Positions 26,094 to 35,332 of a stretch of DNA of 64,000 nt are shown piece by piece (the first letter of the stretch is position 1; every line of letters begins with the position of its first letter). Source of the stretch: Sulfurovum sp. (GTDB lineage Bacteria > Campylobacterota > Campylobacteria > Campylobacterales > Sulfurovaceae). The position numbers and the translations under genes were made by a program. Where the stretch lies: contig JAMOTK010000022.1 of the NCBI GenBank assembly GCA_027062365.1, positions 62,001 through 126,000 on the forward strand, given 5' to 3'. Under the pieces are notes generated by a model, which did no database searches, was not told the DNA's origin, and saw only the letters and a list, made by a program, of their open reading frames with translations.

Positions 26094-27422
26094 ATGAGCG
26101 ATAACAAAAAAGATTCTAATAGCCACAATGCTAATAGAAAAAAAAGAACCCACGTACCCGTAAACGGGCATAAGATAGAAGACCTTCAGCAACTCCCCCT
26201 TACAAAACTTGTAGAGATAGCCAAAGAAATAAAAGTCGAAAACCCCAATGAATTTCCACGAAAAGATTTGATTTTTGAAATTTTAAAAGCACAAGTAACA
26301 GCAGGTGGCTTTATCCTCTATACAGGTATTTTAGAGATTATGAATGATGGCTATGGTTTCTTACGTTCTATTGATGGTAATTTCTCAAACTCTAGTAATG
26401 ATACCTATGTATCTGGTACACAAGTCAAACGTTTTGCACTTAGAAATGGTGATATTGTGACAGGGCAAGTGCGTGCGCCTAAAGACCAAGAGAAGTATTA
26501 TGCACTTCTTAAGATTGAAGCGATTAACTATGTCGCTCCAGAAAAATCAAAACAACGTCCTCTTTTTGATAACCTAACGCCACTATATGCAATGGAACAA
26601 CTCAAAATGGAATACAACCCAATGAAGATGACTGGACGTGTTTTGGACTTGTTTACCCCAATAGGAAAAGGACAAAGAGCCTTAGTTGTTGCTCCTCCTC
26701 GTACAGGTAAAACAGAATTACTCAAAGAATTAGCCCACGGGGTCACGTACAACAATCCTGATGCTTCTTTAATGGTCTTACTTGTAGATGAAAGACCCGA
26801 AGAAGTGACTGATATGCAACGTTCGGTCAAAGGAGAAGTCTATGCCTCTACCTTTGATTTACCTGCACAAAATCATGTCCGTACAGCAGAAATGGTGATA
26901 GAAAAAGCCAAAAGACGTGTAGAGATGGGGCAAGATGTGATTATCTTACTCGATTCTATTACGAGACTTGCACGTGCATATAATACCGTTACACCAAGTT
27001 CTGGAAAAGTACTCTCTGGTGGGGTAGATGCCAATGCTCTACATAAACCAAAACGATTTTTTGGGGCAGCTAGAAATATCGAAGAGGGTGGAAGCTTAAC
27101 TATTATTGCTACGGCATTGATTGATACAGGTTCACGTATGGATGAAGTAATTTTTGAAGAGTTTAAGGGTACAGGAAACTCAGAAGTGATTCTAAGCCGT
27201 CATGTTTCAGAAAGACGTATCTATCCTGCGATAGATGTGACCAAGTCAGGTACAAGAAAAGAAGAACTTATGGTATCCTCTGATACACTTCAAAAAGTAT
27301 GGGCATTGCGTAATGCCATGCAAAGTATGGAAGAAGTAGAAGGGCTTAAATTCCTTTTCTCTAAAATGATGAAAACCAAATCAAATGAAGAATTTCTTTC
27401 TATTATGAATGAGGGTGCTTAG
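26094..27422 (+). CDS. rho: Transcription termination factor Rho
   Basis: Hexameric RNA helicase that ends transcripts. After a basic N-terminal tail, the RNA-binding cold-shock-like domain includes [14 protein letters not shown] and [12 protein letters not shown]. The ATPase has Walker [12 protein letters not shown], Walker [17 protein letters not shown] and the Q-loop region [20 protein letters not shown]. 442 aa is typical. SD AAGAGGAAAT precedes the ATG. murI follows after 21 bases. Confidence 0.97.
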   Translation: MSDNKKDSNSHNANRKKRTHVPVNGHKIEDLQQLPLTKLVEIAKEIKVENPNEFPRKDLIFEILKAQVTAGGFILYTGILEIMNDGYGFLRSIDGNFSNSSNDTYVSGTQVKRFALRNGDIVTGQVRAPKDQEKYYALLKIEAINYVAPEKSKQRPLFDNLTPLYAMEQLKMEYNPMKMTGRVLDLFTPIGKGQRALVVAPPRTGKTELLKELAHGVTYNNPDASLMVLLVDERPEEVTDMQRSVKGEVYASTFDLPAQNHVRTAEMVIEKAKRRVEMGQDVIILLDSITRLARAYNTVTPSSGKVLSGGVDANALHKPKRFFGAARNIEEGGSLTIIATALIDTGSRMDEVIFEEFKGTGNSEVILSRHVSERRIYPAIDVTKSGTRKEELMVSSDTLQKVWALRNAMQSMEEVEGLKFLFSKMMKTKSNEEFLSIMNEGA

Positions 27423-27443
27423 TTTTTCTAAGAAAATAATAGT

Positions 27444-28241
27444 ATGAATATAGGTGTATTTGATTCTGGTTTAGGGGGGTTAACCGTCGTCTCTGCCATT
27501 GAAAAAACAATGAAAGGTGTGAACATCTTTTATGTAGCTGATACCAAACATGCACCTTATGGAGAGAAAACACCGTCTCAAATACGTCAATACTCCTTAA
27601 ATATTACAGCCTATCTCATCGCTACATATAAGATAGACGCTCTTGTCTTAGCATGTAATACAGCTACTTCTTTTGCGATTGAATCTTTACGTTTACTTTA
27701 TCCTCATCTTATTATTATAGGAACAGAACCAGGGATAAAACCTGCTATTTTGCAAAGTAAAAGAGGTAAAATAGGAGTCCTTGCAACCCCTGCAACCTTA
27801 AAAAGTAGTAAATACCAATCCTTAGCTAAAGCACTTTCTAAAGATACAGAGATACAATTCTTTGAACAAGCCTGTCATGGTTTAGTCGAACAGATAGAAA
27901 AAGGAGAGCTTTGTAGTGATAAAACAAAAGCACTCCTCTCTTCGTGGCTGATTCCTATGAAAGCAGAGGGTGTAGATACGATTGTTTTAGGGTGTACACA
28001 CTATCCTTTGGTCGCACAAACTATTTCACATATTATGAAAGATGAGGTAATTCTCATTGATACAGGAATGGCTATTGGTCAACGTTTACTTACCCTAGCA
28101 CTCAATAAAGGGTATCACAATAAAGGAAGTAATTTATTGCATGTAGAAGCTACAGGGTATATTGTAGAAGACATGGTGAAGAAAATCTTACATCGTAACT
28201 ATAGTATAGAGAATATTTCTATAGATAATAAATTAAAATAA
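27444..28241 (+). CDS. murI: Glutamate racemase
   Basis: Makes D-glutamate for peptidoglycan. N-terminal IGVFDSGLGGLTVVSAI, the first catalytic cysteine in VLACNTATSFA and the second in VLGCTHYPLVA, each with neighbouring acid residues, are all present. 265 aa matches the family. Probably cotranscribed with rho. Confidence 0.96.
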   Translation: MNIGVFDSGLGGLTVVSAIEKTMKGVNIFYVADTKHAPYGEKTPSQIRQYSLNITAYLIATYKIDALVLACNTATSFAIESLRLLYPHLIIIGTEPGIKPAILQSKRGKIGVLATPATLKSSKYQSLAKALSKDTEIQFFEQACHGLVEQIEKGELCSDKTKALLSSWLIPMKAEGVDTIVLGCTHYPLVAQTISHIMKDEVILIDTGMAIGQRLLTLALNKGYHNKGSNLLHVEATGYIVEDMVKKILHRNYSIENISIDNKLK

Positions 28242-28280
28242 TATAGATTTAACTTATATAATTATATCCATCACAAATAA

Positions 28281-28309
28281 ATCATAAATTATAATTTATA
28301 ATTTATGAT
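28281..28309. promoter_or_regulatory. 29-bp A/T-rich near-perfect palindrome
   Basis: The arms ATCATAAATTATAA and TTATAATTTATGAT surround a single-base centre; only the bases near the centre break symmetry. It lies between murI and the rhodanese operon, with no T-run on the forward side, so an operator or supercoil-driven cruciform is as likely as a terminator. Confidence 0.5.
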
Positions 28310-28386
28310 AAGACTAAAGTTAAGTATGCTAAAATGATTTTATACAATTTTAATTAAGTGTTAAATAATGAGAGAAGGAGATGTAA

Positions 28387-29004
28387 ATGAGATTAAAATA
28401 TTTTACTATGTTTGCAGTAAGTACTTTGATAAGCCATGCAAATATTGTCGAAATCACTGAAGGTGTACCTTTTGTAACAGTAAAATCAGATGGACAAACG
28501 TACAAGATACAAAGAGTACAAGAGGAGGATACGTATCTTACCAATACTTTTGCACTTACTTCTCGACCTTCGCCTCCTTTTTTTATAGAACCTTTTTCTG
28601 TGAGTGAGGGTATTGAAACTTTTGGTGAGTTAGAAGTTTTGGATTTTATCTCCAAGCAAAAAGGTACTTTTATTGATGCACGACTATCAAATTGGTTTAA
28701 AAAATCAGCCATACCAAGTGCTGTAAATATGCCTTTTAAAGTATTTTTATCTGATACAGAAGCAAGAACAAAAGCCTTAAAGTCTTTAGGTGCTACACAA
28801 GGTAAAGATAATAAATGGAGTTTTACATCAGTAAAGACTATTTTACTCTATTGTAATGGAGCATGGTGTGGACAATCTCCTACTGCCATTGAAGCATTGA
28901 TAGAATTAGGATATCCTAAGTCCAAAATGAAATATTATCGTGGTGGTATGCAGTCTTGGCAGTTGCTAGGTTTAACTACGATTGTACCTAAGGAGACAAA
29001 ATGA
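28387..29004 (+). CDS. Periplasmic rhodanese-domain protein
   Basis: A 205-aa protein with a signal-like N-terminus (to about residue 19, SHA). The rhodanese-like domain begins near residue 94: FIDARLSNWFKKSAIPSAVN, then the catalytic-loop cysteine in LLYCNGAWCGQSP and YYRGGMQSWQLLG. A second Cys in the loop (CNGAWC) is unusual. SD GAGAAGGAGA precedes the ATG. It overlaps a paralogue by four bases. It could carry sulfane sulfur or control thiol redox state in the periplasm. Confidence 0.85.
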   Translation: MRLKYFTMFAVSTLISHANIVEITEGVPFVTVKSDGQTYKIQRVQEEDTYLTNTFALTSRPSPPFFIEPFSVSEGIETFGELEVLDFISKQKGTFIDARLSNWFKKSAIPSAVNMPFKVFLSDTEARTKALKSLGATQGKDNKWSFTSVKTILLYCNGAWCGQSPTAIEALIELGYPKSKMKYYRGGMQSWQLLGLTTIVPKETK

Positions 29005-29618
29005 AAATTATTATAATATTATTATTGGCATTACTCACTTTTGCTGAAGCAGGAAAATATAATAAAGTAAAAATTACACCAGACATAGCATATATTTATG
29101 TCTATCATAAAGGTAAGGCTGTCAAAGTACATCGAATCCAAGACACCAAAAATAAAATTTATGGAGAATATGCTAAAATTTATAGACCAGGTAAGTTTAT
29201 TCAGGCTATTAAAATGCATGATGATATTCAAACCATAGCTGAAATAGAAATTTTGACATTTATGCAAGAAAAAGTAAATAAGAAAAAAGGGCTTCTTGTT
29301 GATTTGAGACCTAAAGAAGTCTATAAACAAGAGTCTATCCCATCTGCTGTAAATATTCCTGCTAGAGTTATCGACAATAAAATTAAAATTGAAAAAGTAC
29401 TTAAAATATTTGGGGCTAAAAGAAATCCTGATGGTACATTAAATACCAAAAATGTTTTAGATATAGCTTTTTATTGTAATGGACTTTGGTGTGATAAATC
29501 AGCAGACTTTATTCAATCATTGTTAGATATGGGGTATCCTGCAGAAAAGATGCTTTACTATCGTGGAGGTTTTCAAATGTGGAAAATCTTAGGGTTTACA
29601 ACAGTAGAAAATAAATAA
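29001..29618 (+). CDS. Periplasmic rhodanese-domain protein, paralogue of the preceding
   Basis: Also 205 aa, with signal peptide MKIIIILLLALLTFAEA. The same layout: a beta-rich N-terminal part, LVDLRPKEVYKQESIPSAVN, FYCNGLWCDKSADF with the same CNG.WC loop, and YYRGGFQMWKILGF. Sequence divergence from its neighbour is large, so the duplication is old and the two may differ in partner. Ten bases separate it from the next gene. Confidence 0.85.
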   Translation: MKIIIILLLALLTFAEAGKYNKVKITPDIAYIYVYHKGKAVKVHRIQDTKNKIYGEYAKIYRPGKFIQAIKMHDDIQTIAEIEILTFMQEKVNKKKGLLVDLRPKEVYKQESIPSAVNIPARVIDNKIKIEKVLKIFGAKRNPDGTLNTKNVLDIAFYCNGLWCDKSADFIQSLLDMGYPAEKMLYYRGGFQMWKILGFTTVENK

Positions 29619-29627
29619 GGAGCTACG

Positions 29628-30098
29628 ATGAAAAATTTATTAGAAAATATAGCTATTTTCCTTGTGGTACTTTTATCGTTATCTATTGTGTTTTTTATTG
29701 TACAGTACAATCTTATTGAAGAGGATGATACCCTAGAAGAAATAGCATTTGTTGTACCTTCTAAAAAAGAGACATCAAAAGCAAAAACAAGTAGTTATTT
29801 ATCTAGTCTTGAAGGCTATGGAGATGATGTAGATGTAGATGTAGATGCACGAAAAGAAAATAAGGTAAACACCGTAACCATTAAAAGTGAGATTAAGAAA
29901 AATACTTTAGGTGTGGTCATAGAGGACAAGTCAAAAAGTGCCTATATGCAAAATCTTGAAAATTATTCAGGGGTAAAAGAGAAAAAAGAGATTAAAGAGC
30001 CTAAAAAAGTAAAAAATCTTTCAGGAGAACCTGAAAAATTAGAATTTGATGAAGTAGAAGATACACTAGGGTTGGCAATAGATGCTTTGGATTTATAA
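29628..30098 (+). CDS. Single-pass membrane protein with acidic periplasmic part
   Basis: 156 aa: a membrane helix at about 8-27, then a charged, low-complexity region with a short DVDVDVD run (from a GATGTA repeat at 29827-29850) and two SSYLSSLEGYG / SAYMQNLENYSG motifs suggesting an internal repeat. SD AAGGAGC precedes the ATG. Third gene of the rhodanese operon; function unknown. Confidence 0.65.
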   Translation: MKNLLENIAIFLVVLLSLSIVFFIVQYNLIEEDDTLEEIAFVVPSKKETSKAKTSSYLSSLEGYGDDVDVDVDARKENKVNTVTIKSEIKKNTLGVVIEDKSKSAYMQNLENYSGVKEKKEIKEPKKVKNLSGEPEKLEFDEVEDTLGLAIDALDL

Positions 30099-30105
30099 GA
30101 TGCCT

Positions 30106-30131
30106 TTGGACTATACTCTCTTATAGTCCAA
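30106..30131. terminator. Hairpin between convergent genes
   Basis: A 10-bp perfect stem TTGGACTATA / TATAGTCCAA with a six-base loop sits at the 3' ends of the membrane-protein gene and trpS, covering the trpS stop codon. T-runs are weak on both sides, so it may only protect the ends or need a factor. Confidence 0.5.
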
Positions 30132-31080
30132 TCGCTTCTCTTACTTTAGACATCTTCGCTTGGGCTACCTTACTGGCTTTGGTCGCTCCATGGGCTAGTA
30201 TATCATTGACCTCATCCATGTGAGAGAGATAATAGGCACGTTTTTCTCTAGCCTCACCGAGTTCTTCCCAAATTAATTCTTTAAGATACTTTTTAAAATG
30301 CCCATATCCTTCTAATCCACTTTGGTAACGTACTTGAAGCTCTTGTTTTTGTGTCTCATCCAAAAATAAAGAGGCTAGGGCATAGATATTGTCATCTTCC
30401 CATGCTAAGGCTTCTCCTAATGGGGTAGAAGAAGAGATGATTTTATTGCATCTTTTTTGTAAAGGTTTTTCATCCATAAAAAGGTCTATGGCATTGTCAT
30501 AACTCTTCGACATCTTTCTTCCATCTATCCCAGGTATTGTGGCCAAATCAGCTTCTACTCTATGTTCAGGTAAAACAAAAATATCACCATATTCATTGTT
30601 AAACTTTGTAGCGATGTCACGTGTCATCTCTACATGTTGGATTTGGTCTTTTCCTACAGGGACTATTTGTGTATCTAGCATCAAAATATCTGCAGCCATG
30701 AGTACAGGATAAGAGAATAAAGCATGATTTGCAGATATACCATTGGCTACTTTGTCTTTGTAGGAATGCCCTCTCTCTAGTAGTCCCATAGGGGTAAATT
30801 TAGAGAGTATCCAATAGAGTTCAAGTACTTCTGGGACATGACTTTGTACCCAAAAGGTTGTTTTAGTGGGGTCAATACCAATAGAAAGATAATCAACAGC
30901 AGCATCTATGGTATATTGTTTGAGTGTTTTGGCATCTTTAGATGTTGTCAATGAATGATAATTGGCTATAAAAGTAAAGAGTTCATTTTCTTCTTGAAGC
31001 TTTACCATAGGTTTCATAGCCCCAAAATAATTGCCGATATGGAGTTTCCCTGACGCTTGGATTCCTGTTAGTACACGCAT
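30121..31080 (-). CDS. trpS: Tryptophanyl-tRNA synthetase
   Basis: Charges tRNA-Trp. Class I signatures: the HIGH-type ASGKLHIGNYFGA and GRKMSKSYDNAI. 319 aa fits bacterial TrpS, and the VPVGKDQIQHVEMTRDIA stretch is diagnostic. It lies 18 bases after der on the same strand. Confidence 0.97.
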   Translation of the reverse strand: MRVLTGIQASGKLHIGNYFGAMKPMVKLQEENELFTFIANYHSLTTSKDAKTLKQYTIDAAVDYLSIGIDPTKTTFWVQSHVPEVLELYWILSKFTPMGLLERGHSYKDKVANGISANHALFSYPVLMAADILMLDTQIVPVGKDQIQHVEMTRDIATKFNNEYGDIFVLPEHRVEADLATIPGIDGRKMSKSYDNAIDLFMDEKPLQKRCNKIISSSTPLGEALAWEDDNIYALASLFLDETQKQELQVRYQSGLEGYGHFKKYLKELIWEELGEAREKRAYYLSHMDEVNDILAHGATKASKVAQAKMSKVREAIGL

Positions 31081-31098
31081 AATGACTCCTGTTTTTGA

Positions 31099-32514
31099 TT
31101 AATATTCATCTTCTTGCTCATCTATTCTCTCACCACGTTTTCTTGCTACAATATCTAAGGGAACACCCTCAAAATCATATTTTTCTCTAAAGAAGTTAGA
31201 CAAGTAACGAATATAAGAAAAGTGCAAATATTCTGGTCGATTGGTAATGAGTGCAATTTTAGGAGGCTTGGTCTCATATTGTGTTGCAAACTTGATATTG
31301 ACCACTGCCCCATTATGTGATGGGATATGATGTCTTCTAATGGCAGCACGTAAGGTATCATTAATATCAGAGGTAGCTAACCTTCGTTTATATCTACCAT
31401 AGATAGAGACGATTTGGTCAAGTATTTTATTGACCCTTAATCCTGTCTTGGCTGAGATAGTAATAAAAGGTGCATAGTGCAAGAACCTAAGCTCATCACG
31501 TACATCATCTACTACATCTTCATAGCTTCTGTCTTCTTTTATATCCCATTTATTTAGTACGATAAGACAAGCTAGTTTATGCTCTTCTATGAGACCTGCT
31601 ACTCTCTCATCTAATTCTGATATTTGTTGGGTTGAATCAAGTATAAGCAAGACAAGATTTGCTTTTTTGAGCATCTCTGTGGTACGTGTGAGGGCATATT
31701 TTTCTATCCCTAAAATCTTGGAACGTTTACGGATTCCTGCTGTATCAATAAAGGTTATTTCATGCTCATCATGCTCTATCATTTCATCGATAGGGTCAAT
31801 TGTTGTCCCTGCTACATCTGAGACAACCGAACGCTCTTCCCCTAGTAGGGCATTGAGTAGAGAGCTTTTTCCTGTATTGACACGTCCGATGATAGCTACA
31901 CGTATTTCATTGTCTATTTCTACCTCTTTCACCGTGTTAATCTCTTCTACAATTTTAGCAAAGGGGTCTATCTCATCTTCAATGATTTGTAGTGAGGTCT
32001 CTTCTATAGGTGCAGGGATATGTTCTTCCATCCAAGCATAAAAGTCATTGAAATAACGGTTATGACTCACAGACATAGGAAAAGTAGCATCAGCACCAAA
32101 TTCCAAAAATTCCCAATAACGCTCTTCTTCTTTATCGTTATCAATTTTATTGACCACAAGAGCTAGAGGTTTTTTCATCTCTTGGAGCTTATAAAAAAGT
32201 GCTTTATCTTCTTCATCAGGTATGCTTTTCCCATTGACCATATAGATGATAATATCGGCTTCTTTTGCTGCACGTAAAGAGAAAGAAGCGACTTTAGCAA
32301 AAAGCTCAGTTGAGTAGTCTATCCCTCCTGTATCTAGTACTTCAAATTCACGATTTTGTGAGATAGTGACAATACGCTTTTTAATGTCTCTTGTTGTCCC
32401 AGACATATCGGAGGTAATAGCATCTCTTTGTCGTGCCAAACGGTTAAAAAGAGAACTTTTTCCTACATTAGGACGACCAACGATAGCTACTTTTTTAAGT
32501 GATTTTTCTTGCAT
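31099..32514 (-). CDS. der: Ribosome assembly GTPase Der (EngA)
   Basis: Two GTPase domains in tandem: GRPNVGKSSLFN, then DTGGID and NKID near the N-terminus; GRVNTGKSSLLNALLGEERS, DTAGIRKRS and NKWD in the second. A C-terminal KH-like domain holds HHIPSHNGAVVNIKFA. 471 aa is typical. Acts in 50S subunit maturation. Confidence 0.97.
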   Translation of the reverse strand: MQEKSLKKVAIVGRPNVGKSSLFNRLARQRDAITSDMSGTTRDIKKRIVTISQNREFEVLDTGGIDYSTELFAKVASFSLRAAKEADIIIYMVNGKSIPDEEDKALFYKLQEMKKPLALVVNKIDNDKEEERYWEFLEFGADATFPMSVSHNRYFNDFYAWMEEHIPAPIEETSLQIIEDEIDPFAKIVEEINTVKEVEIDNEIRVAIIGRVNTGKSSLLNALLGEERSVVSDVAGTTIDPIDEMIEHDEHEITFIDTAGIRKRSKILGIEKYALTRTTEMLKKANLVLLILDSTQQISELDERVAGLIEEHKLACLIVLNKWDIKEDRSYEDVVDDVRDELRFLHYAPFITISAKTGLRVNKILDQIVSIYGRYKRRLATSDINDTLRAAIRRHHIPSHNGAVVNIKFATQYETKPPKIALITNRPEYLHFSYIRYLSNFFREKYDFEGVPLDIVARKRGERIDEQEDEY

Positions 32515-32557
32515 GATATTTCTTTCTGTATGGTTTAATTGTTGAAATTATAACATA

Positions 32558-33217
32558 TTATTTTAATAGAGGTAATATGATTGTATCATTCAGAGGTTTA
32601 GACTGTAGATATTGACGAATAGCATCGGTTCTATAGATATATCCTACGCCATTAGAAGCCTCTATCTCATAGAGACCTTGTGCTGTTGCTAAAGAGATGA
32701 AACTTTGTGTATCAGACTGTGTAATCGTTGTGGTGTAAGTAATCCCCTCATCTATATATGCCCCTGTAGTACTTGTAGAACCATCATTATGGGTCATCAC
32801 ATGAGAAATTTTTATCGTGTAATCAAGTCCCTCAATATTGGGAAATACTAGGGTGTCTTTGGCTTGAAGTATATGCTTTTGCATGGCAATAGCACTCACA
32901 TGAGCAATAGCATGACGTGGTTTGGTTTTTAAAGATGCTTCAGCAGAAGAGAGTGTTTCATACATTACGACTTTTTTAATTTTTAATTTTTCTTTATTTT
33001 CTTTTGCTACTTGTACATTTTTTTGTTTGTATAGTTTATTTTCTTTTTTTATAGATTGAGAGTATATATTATTTTGAGATGAATCTTGTATCGTATTTTT
33101 TGTCACTCTATTTTTTTTATCCCTGTGACTTAAAGTATTTTCTTTACTTTGAATGGTATAAAAGAGAAGCCCTAGTAATATTAGGGCTACCAAAAGGATA
33201 AAAAGTATTCTTTTCAC
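32558..33217 (-). CDS. Membrane-anchored propeptide-like protein beside a metallopeptidase
   Basis: 219 aa: an N-terminal membrane helix (MKRILFILLVALILLGLLFY), a Lys/Gln-rich linker to about residue 85, then a beta-rich domain. DTLVFPNIEGLDYTIKISHV, followed by a Ser/Thr run and TAQGLYEIEASNGVGYIYR, resembles the propeptide seen at the N-terminus of M12-like bacterial metallopeptidases. Here it is a separate gene, 11 bases after the peptidase, so it could inhibit or fold the enzyme in trans. The match is by eye. Confidence 0.62.
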   Translation of the reverse strand: MKRILFILLVALILLGLLFYTIQSKENTLSHRDKKNRVTKNTIQDSSQNNIYSQSIKKENKLYKQKNVQVAKENKEKLKIKKVVMYETLSSAEASLKTKPRHAIAHVSAIAMQKHILQAKDTLVFPNIEGLDYTIKISHVMTHNDGSTSTTGAYIDEGITYTTTITQSDTQSFISLATAQGLYEIEASNGVGYIYRTDAIRQYLQSKPLNDTIILPLLK

Positions 33218-33228
33218 GATAGATATTA

Positions 33229-34011
33229 CTAATAAAGGTTTGCAATTTTAGGAGCAGTCACTTCAAGAACAGAAGTAGCATGTGCTTCTCCTGCTTGACC
33301 TATAGGGATACCACAAGGATACCCAGCGATACATTCATAATAGGGTGAAGAAAATCGTGCAATTTGATTGGTCGTATTAAACTTATGTGCATACGCCATA
33401 ATCGTGGCAAATTTACCATTGACCCCATGACCTAAGCCATAAGAATAGGGTTGGGCATTGTTTCCATCTTGGAGGTGTGAATGACGTAATCCCATGTTAT
33501 GACCTATCTCATGGGCTGTAGTATCCGTAGGACAATTAATCTCCACTTGGGCAAACATTGCACCTCTAAATTGAGAAGGAGTATCATATGACCCTGCACC
33601 ATACGCCACACCACATTGACCAAAATTACCATTTGGATTGACTTGATAAATGAGTACCGTATCTGCTTTATACTCTTCTCTTGCAGCTTGTATTTGTGCT
33701 GAATTAGCGATTTCATTTAAGGCAGGATGGGTTTGTGCATCATAAAATAATATCTTTTTGGCATGAATGGTAATATTTAATCCACTGTCTCTATAAACAT
33801 TATTACTCACAGCAAAGAGATGATTAACACGTGTCGCCACATCATTATAGGCATCTTTGACATTTCTATCGTACAGTACGAGTACATCAATAGAGGCTGA
33901 TGATGAAGATGGTGGGGGTGTAGTAGATGTCCCTGTGTTATTGTCTGAACCACAAGATGCGAGGATAAAAATGGATACTATCAAGAATATAAAATAAGAT
34001 ATTTTTTGCAT
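33229..34011 (-). CDS. Zinc metallopeptidase lipoprotein (reprolysin/M12-like)
   Basis: 260 aa with a lipobox near residue 20 (FILASCGSD), so it is anchored in a membrane, probably the outer one. A Ser/Pro linker leads to the catalytic domain: DVLVLYDRNVKDAYNDV, the zinc motif HEIGHNMGLRH (HExxHxxGxxH) and the Met-turn ATIMAYAH. Two C-terminal Cys (CIAGYPC) may pair. It lacks the N-terminal propeptide common in the family, which seems to be encoded by the next gene. Confidence 0.88.
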   Translation of the reverse strand: MQKISYFIFLIVSIFILASCGSDNNTGTSTTPPPSSSSASIDVLVLYDRNVKDAYNDVATRVNHLFAVSNNVYRDSGLNITIHAKKILFYDAQTHPALNEIANSAQIQAAREEYKADTVLIYQVNPNGNFGQCGVAYGAGSYDTPSQFRGAMFAQVEINCPTDTTAHEIGHNMGLRHSHLQDGNNAQPYSYGLGHGVNGKFATIMAYAHKFNTTNQIARFSSPYYECIAGYPCGIPIGQAGEAHATSVLEVTAPKIANLY

Positions 34012-34075
34012 TATTTTAGAACCTTTTAAAAATTAGATTAAATATATAGTAATATTCTAGCATAAGAAAATTAAC

Positions 34076-35287
34076 TTAAAGTTTCTTTTGGGTCTCTTCC
34101 ATATAAATAGAGTGTGAGGGAAAGGCAAATGCTGCATCATTAGTTTCTACAATATGCATAATCTTTAAATGTATATCTTCACGAATATCTAAATACTTCA
34201 ACCAATTGGCTGTAGAGGTAAAAGTATAGATAAAGATATTGAGTGAGGAGTCTCCAAAAGAATCAAAATTAACAAGCAGAGTTTCTTTTTTAGAAATCTT
34301 ATCATGGGTATGTAACATATATTTTATCTCTTCTACGATAGTACTCATCTGTTGACTAGACGTATCATAGGTCAAGCCTATATGCAATTTAATACGTCTT
34401 ACTCCACGACGTGAAAAGTTTTCTATAGGGTTATTTGCCACAATTTGATTGGGTACAGTGATGAGTGATTTTTGAAAAGAACGTATCTTCGTAGTACGCA
34501 TCCCAATATCTTCTACAACACCCTCCACACCATTGACTTTAATCCACTCCCCAATACGTATAGAACGGTCAGCAAGTAAGGAAAAAGAGCCAAAGAGGTT
34601 TGAAGCAGCATCTTTAGCAGCTAGGGCAAAAGCCAACCCCCCGATACCCAAAGAAGCCACCAATGCCGTTACATTAATACCCCACACTTGAAGCATTGCC
34701 CCTAAACCTATACCTGATACCAGTATTTTCATGATAGTGAGCATAAAATTACCGATTTCTTTATAAAGGTCTTCACTAAATCTATTGGCAAATTTTTGAA
34801 AAAGTTCTCGTATTGCTTCCAAGATAGCCAATATCGCCCAAAAAATATCATACACAATCAGTGTATTTAAAATCTTTTTAATCAAAATCGTTTCTTGAAA
34901 GGTAATCAAAAAGAAAAGATGCATCCCCACCACAATAAAAGCAAAGCGTATAGGTGCTTTGAGTGCTGAGATAATACGGTCATCATAATAGTTGTCTGAA
35001 TACTTAGCAAGTTTTTGTAGTGTTCCCATGACCAAAGAGGTAAAAAAGTGACGTAATCCCAAAAAAAGTAAAAAAACAATAATAGCACCTATCCATTGAG
35101 CCAGTGGGATACCAAAAATAAAAGTTAAGAAAAAATCACCATAATCAGAAGAATAAAGAGGTGTTAGAATATCTTGTATCTTCGTATGAAGATCCATACT
35201 CAAATCATCAATGACATTGAGTGATGTTGTGGTATTATTCTCAGAAATAGGCATAATTGTTATCCTTGGAGGTGTTTTGTCTAACAT
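34076..35287 (-). CDS. MscS-family mechanosensitive channel
   Basis: 403 aa. About four or five membrane segments in residues 60-240, the last one containing the pore helix (ALVASLGIGGLAFALAAKDAA), then the beta domain with DRSIRIGEWIKVNGVEGVVEDIGMRTT split over the usual strands and VPNQIVANNPIENFSRR. It should release solutes on osmotic downshock. Divergent from the DUF3108 gene with only about 45 bases between starts. Confidence 0.92.
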   Translation of the reverse strand: MLDKTPPRITIMPISENNTTTSLNVIDDLSMDLHTKIQDILTPLYSSDYGDFFLTFIFGIPLAQWIGAIIVFLLFLGLRHFFTSLVMGTLQKLAKYSDNYYDDRIISALKAPIRFAFIVVGMHLFFLITFQETILIKKILNTLIVYDIFWAILAILEAIRELFQKFANRFSEDLYKEIGNFMLTIMKILVSGIGLGAMLQVWGINVTALVASLGIGGLAFALAAKDAASNLFGSFSLLADRSIRIGEWIKVNGVEGVVEDIGMRTTKIRSFQKSLITVPNQIVANNPIENFSRRGVRRIKLHIGLTYDTSSQQMSTIVEEIKYMLHTHDKISKKETLLVNFDSFGDSSLNIFIYTFTSTANWLKYLDIREDIHLKIMHIVETNDAAFAFPSHSIYMEETQKKL

Positions 35288-35306
35288 ATTTTATCATAAA
35301 AATATG
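35285..35306. promoter_or_regulatory. Dyad over the mscS start in a divergent region
   Basis: Arms CATATTTT / AAAATATG with a six-base centre. The left arm includes the mscS-type start codon, and the right arm lies 26 bases before the DUF3108 start. In so short a divergent region a bound protein could affect both genes. It may also be chance in A/T-rich DNA. Confidence 0.3.
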
Positions 35307-35332
35307 CTATGCTTAGTAAAAAGGATTCTAGT

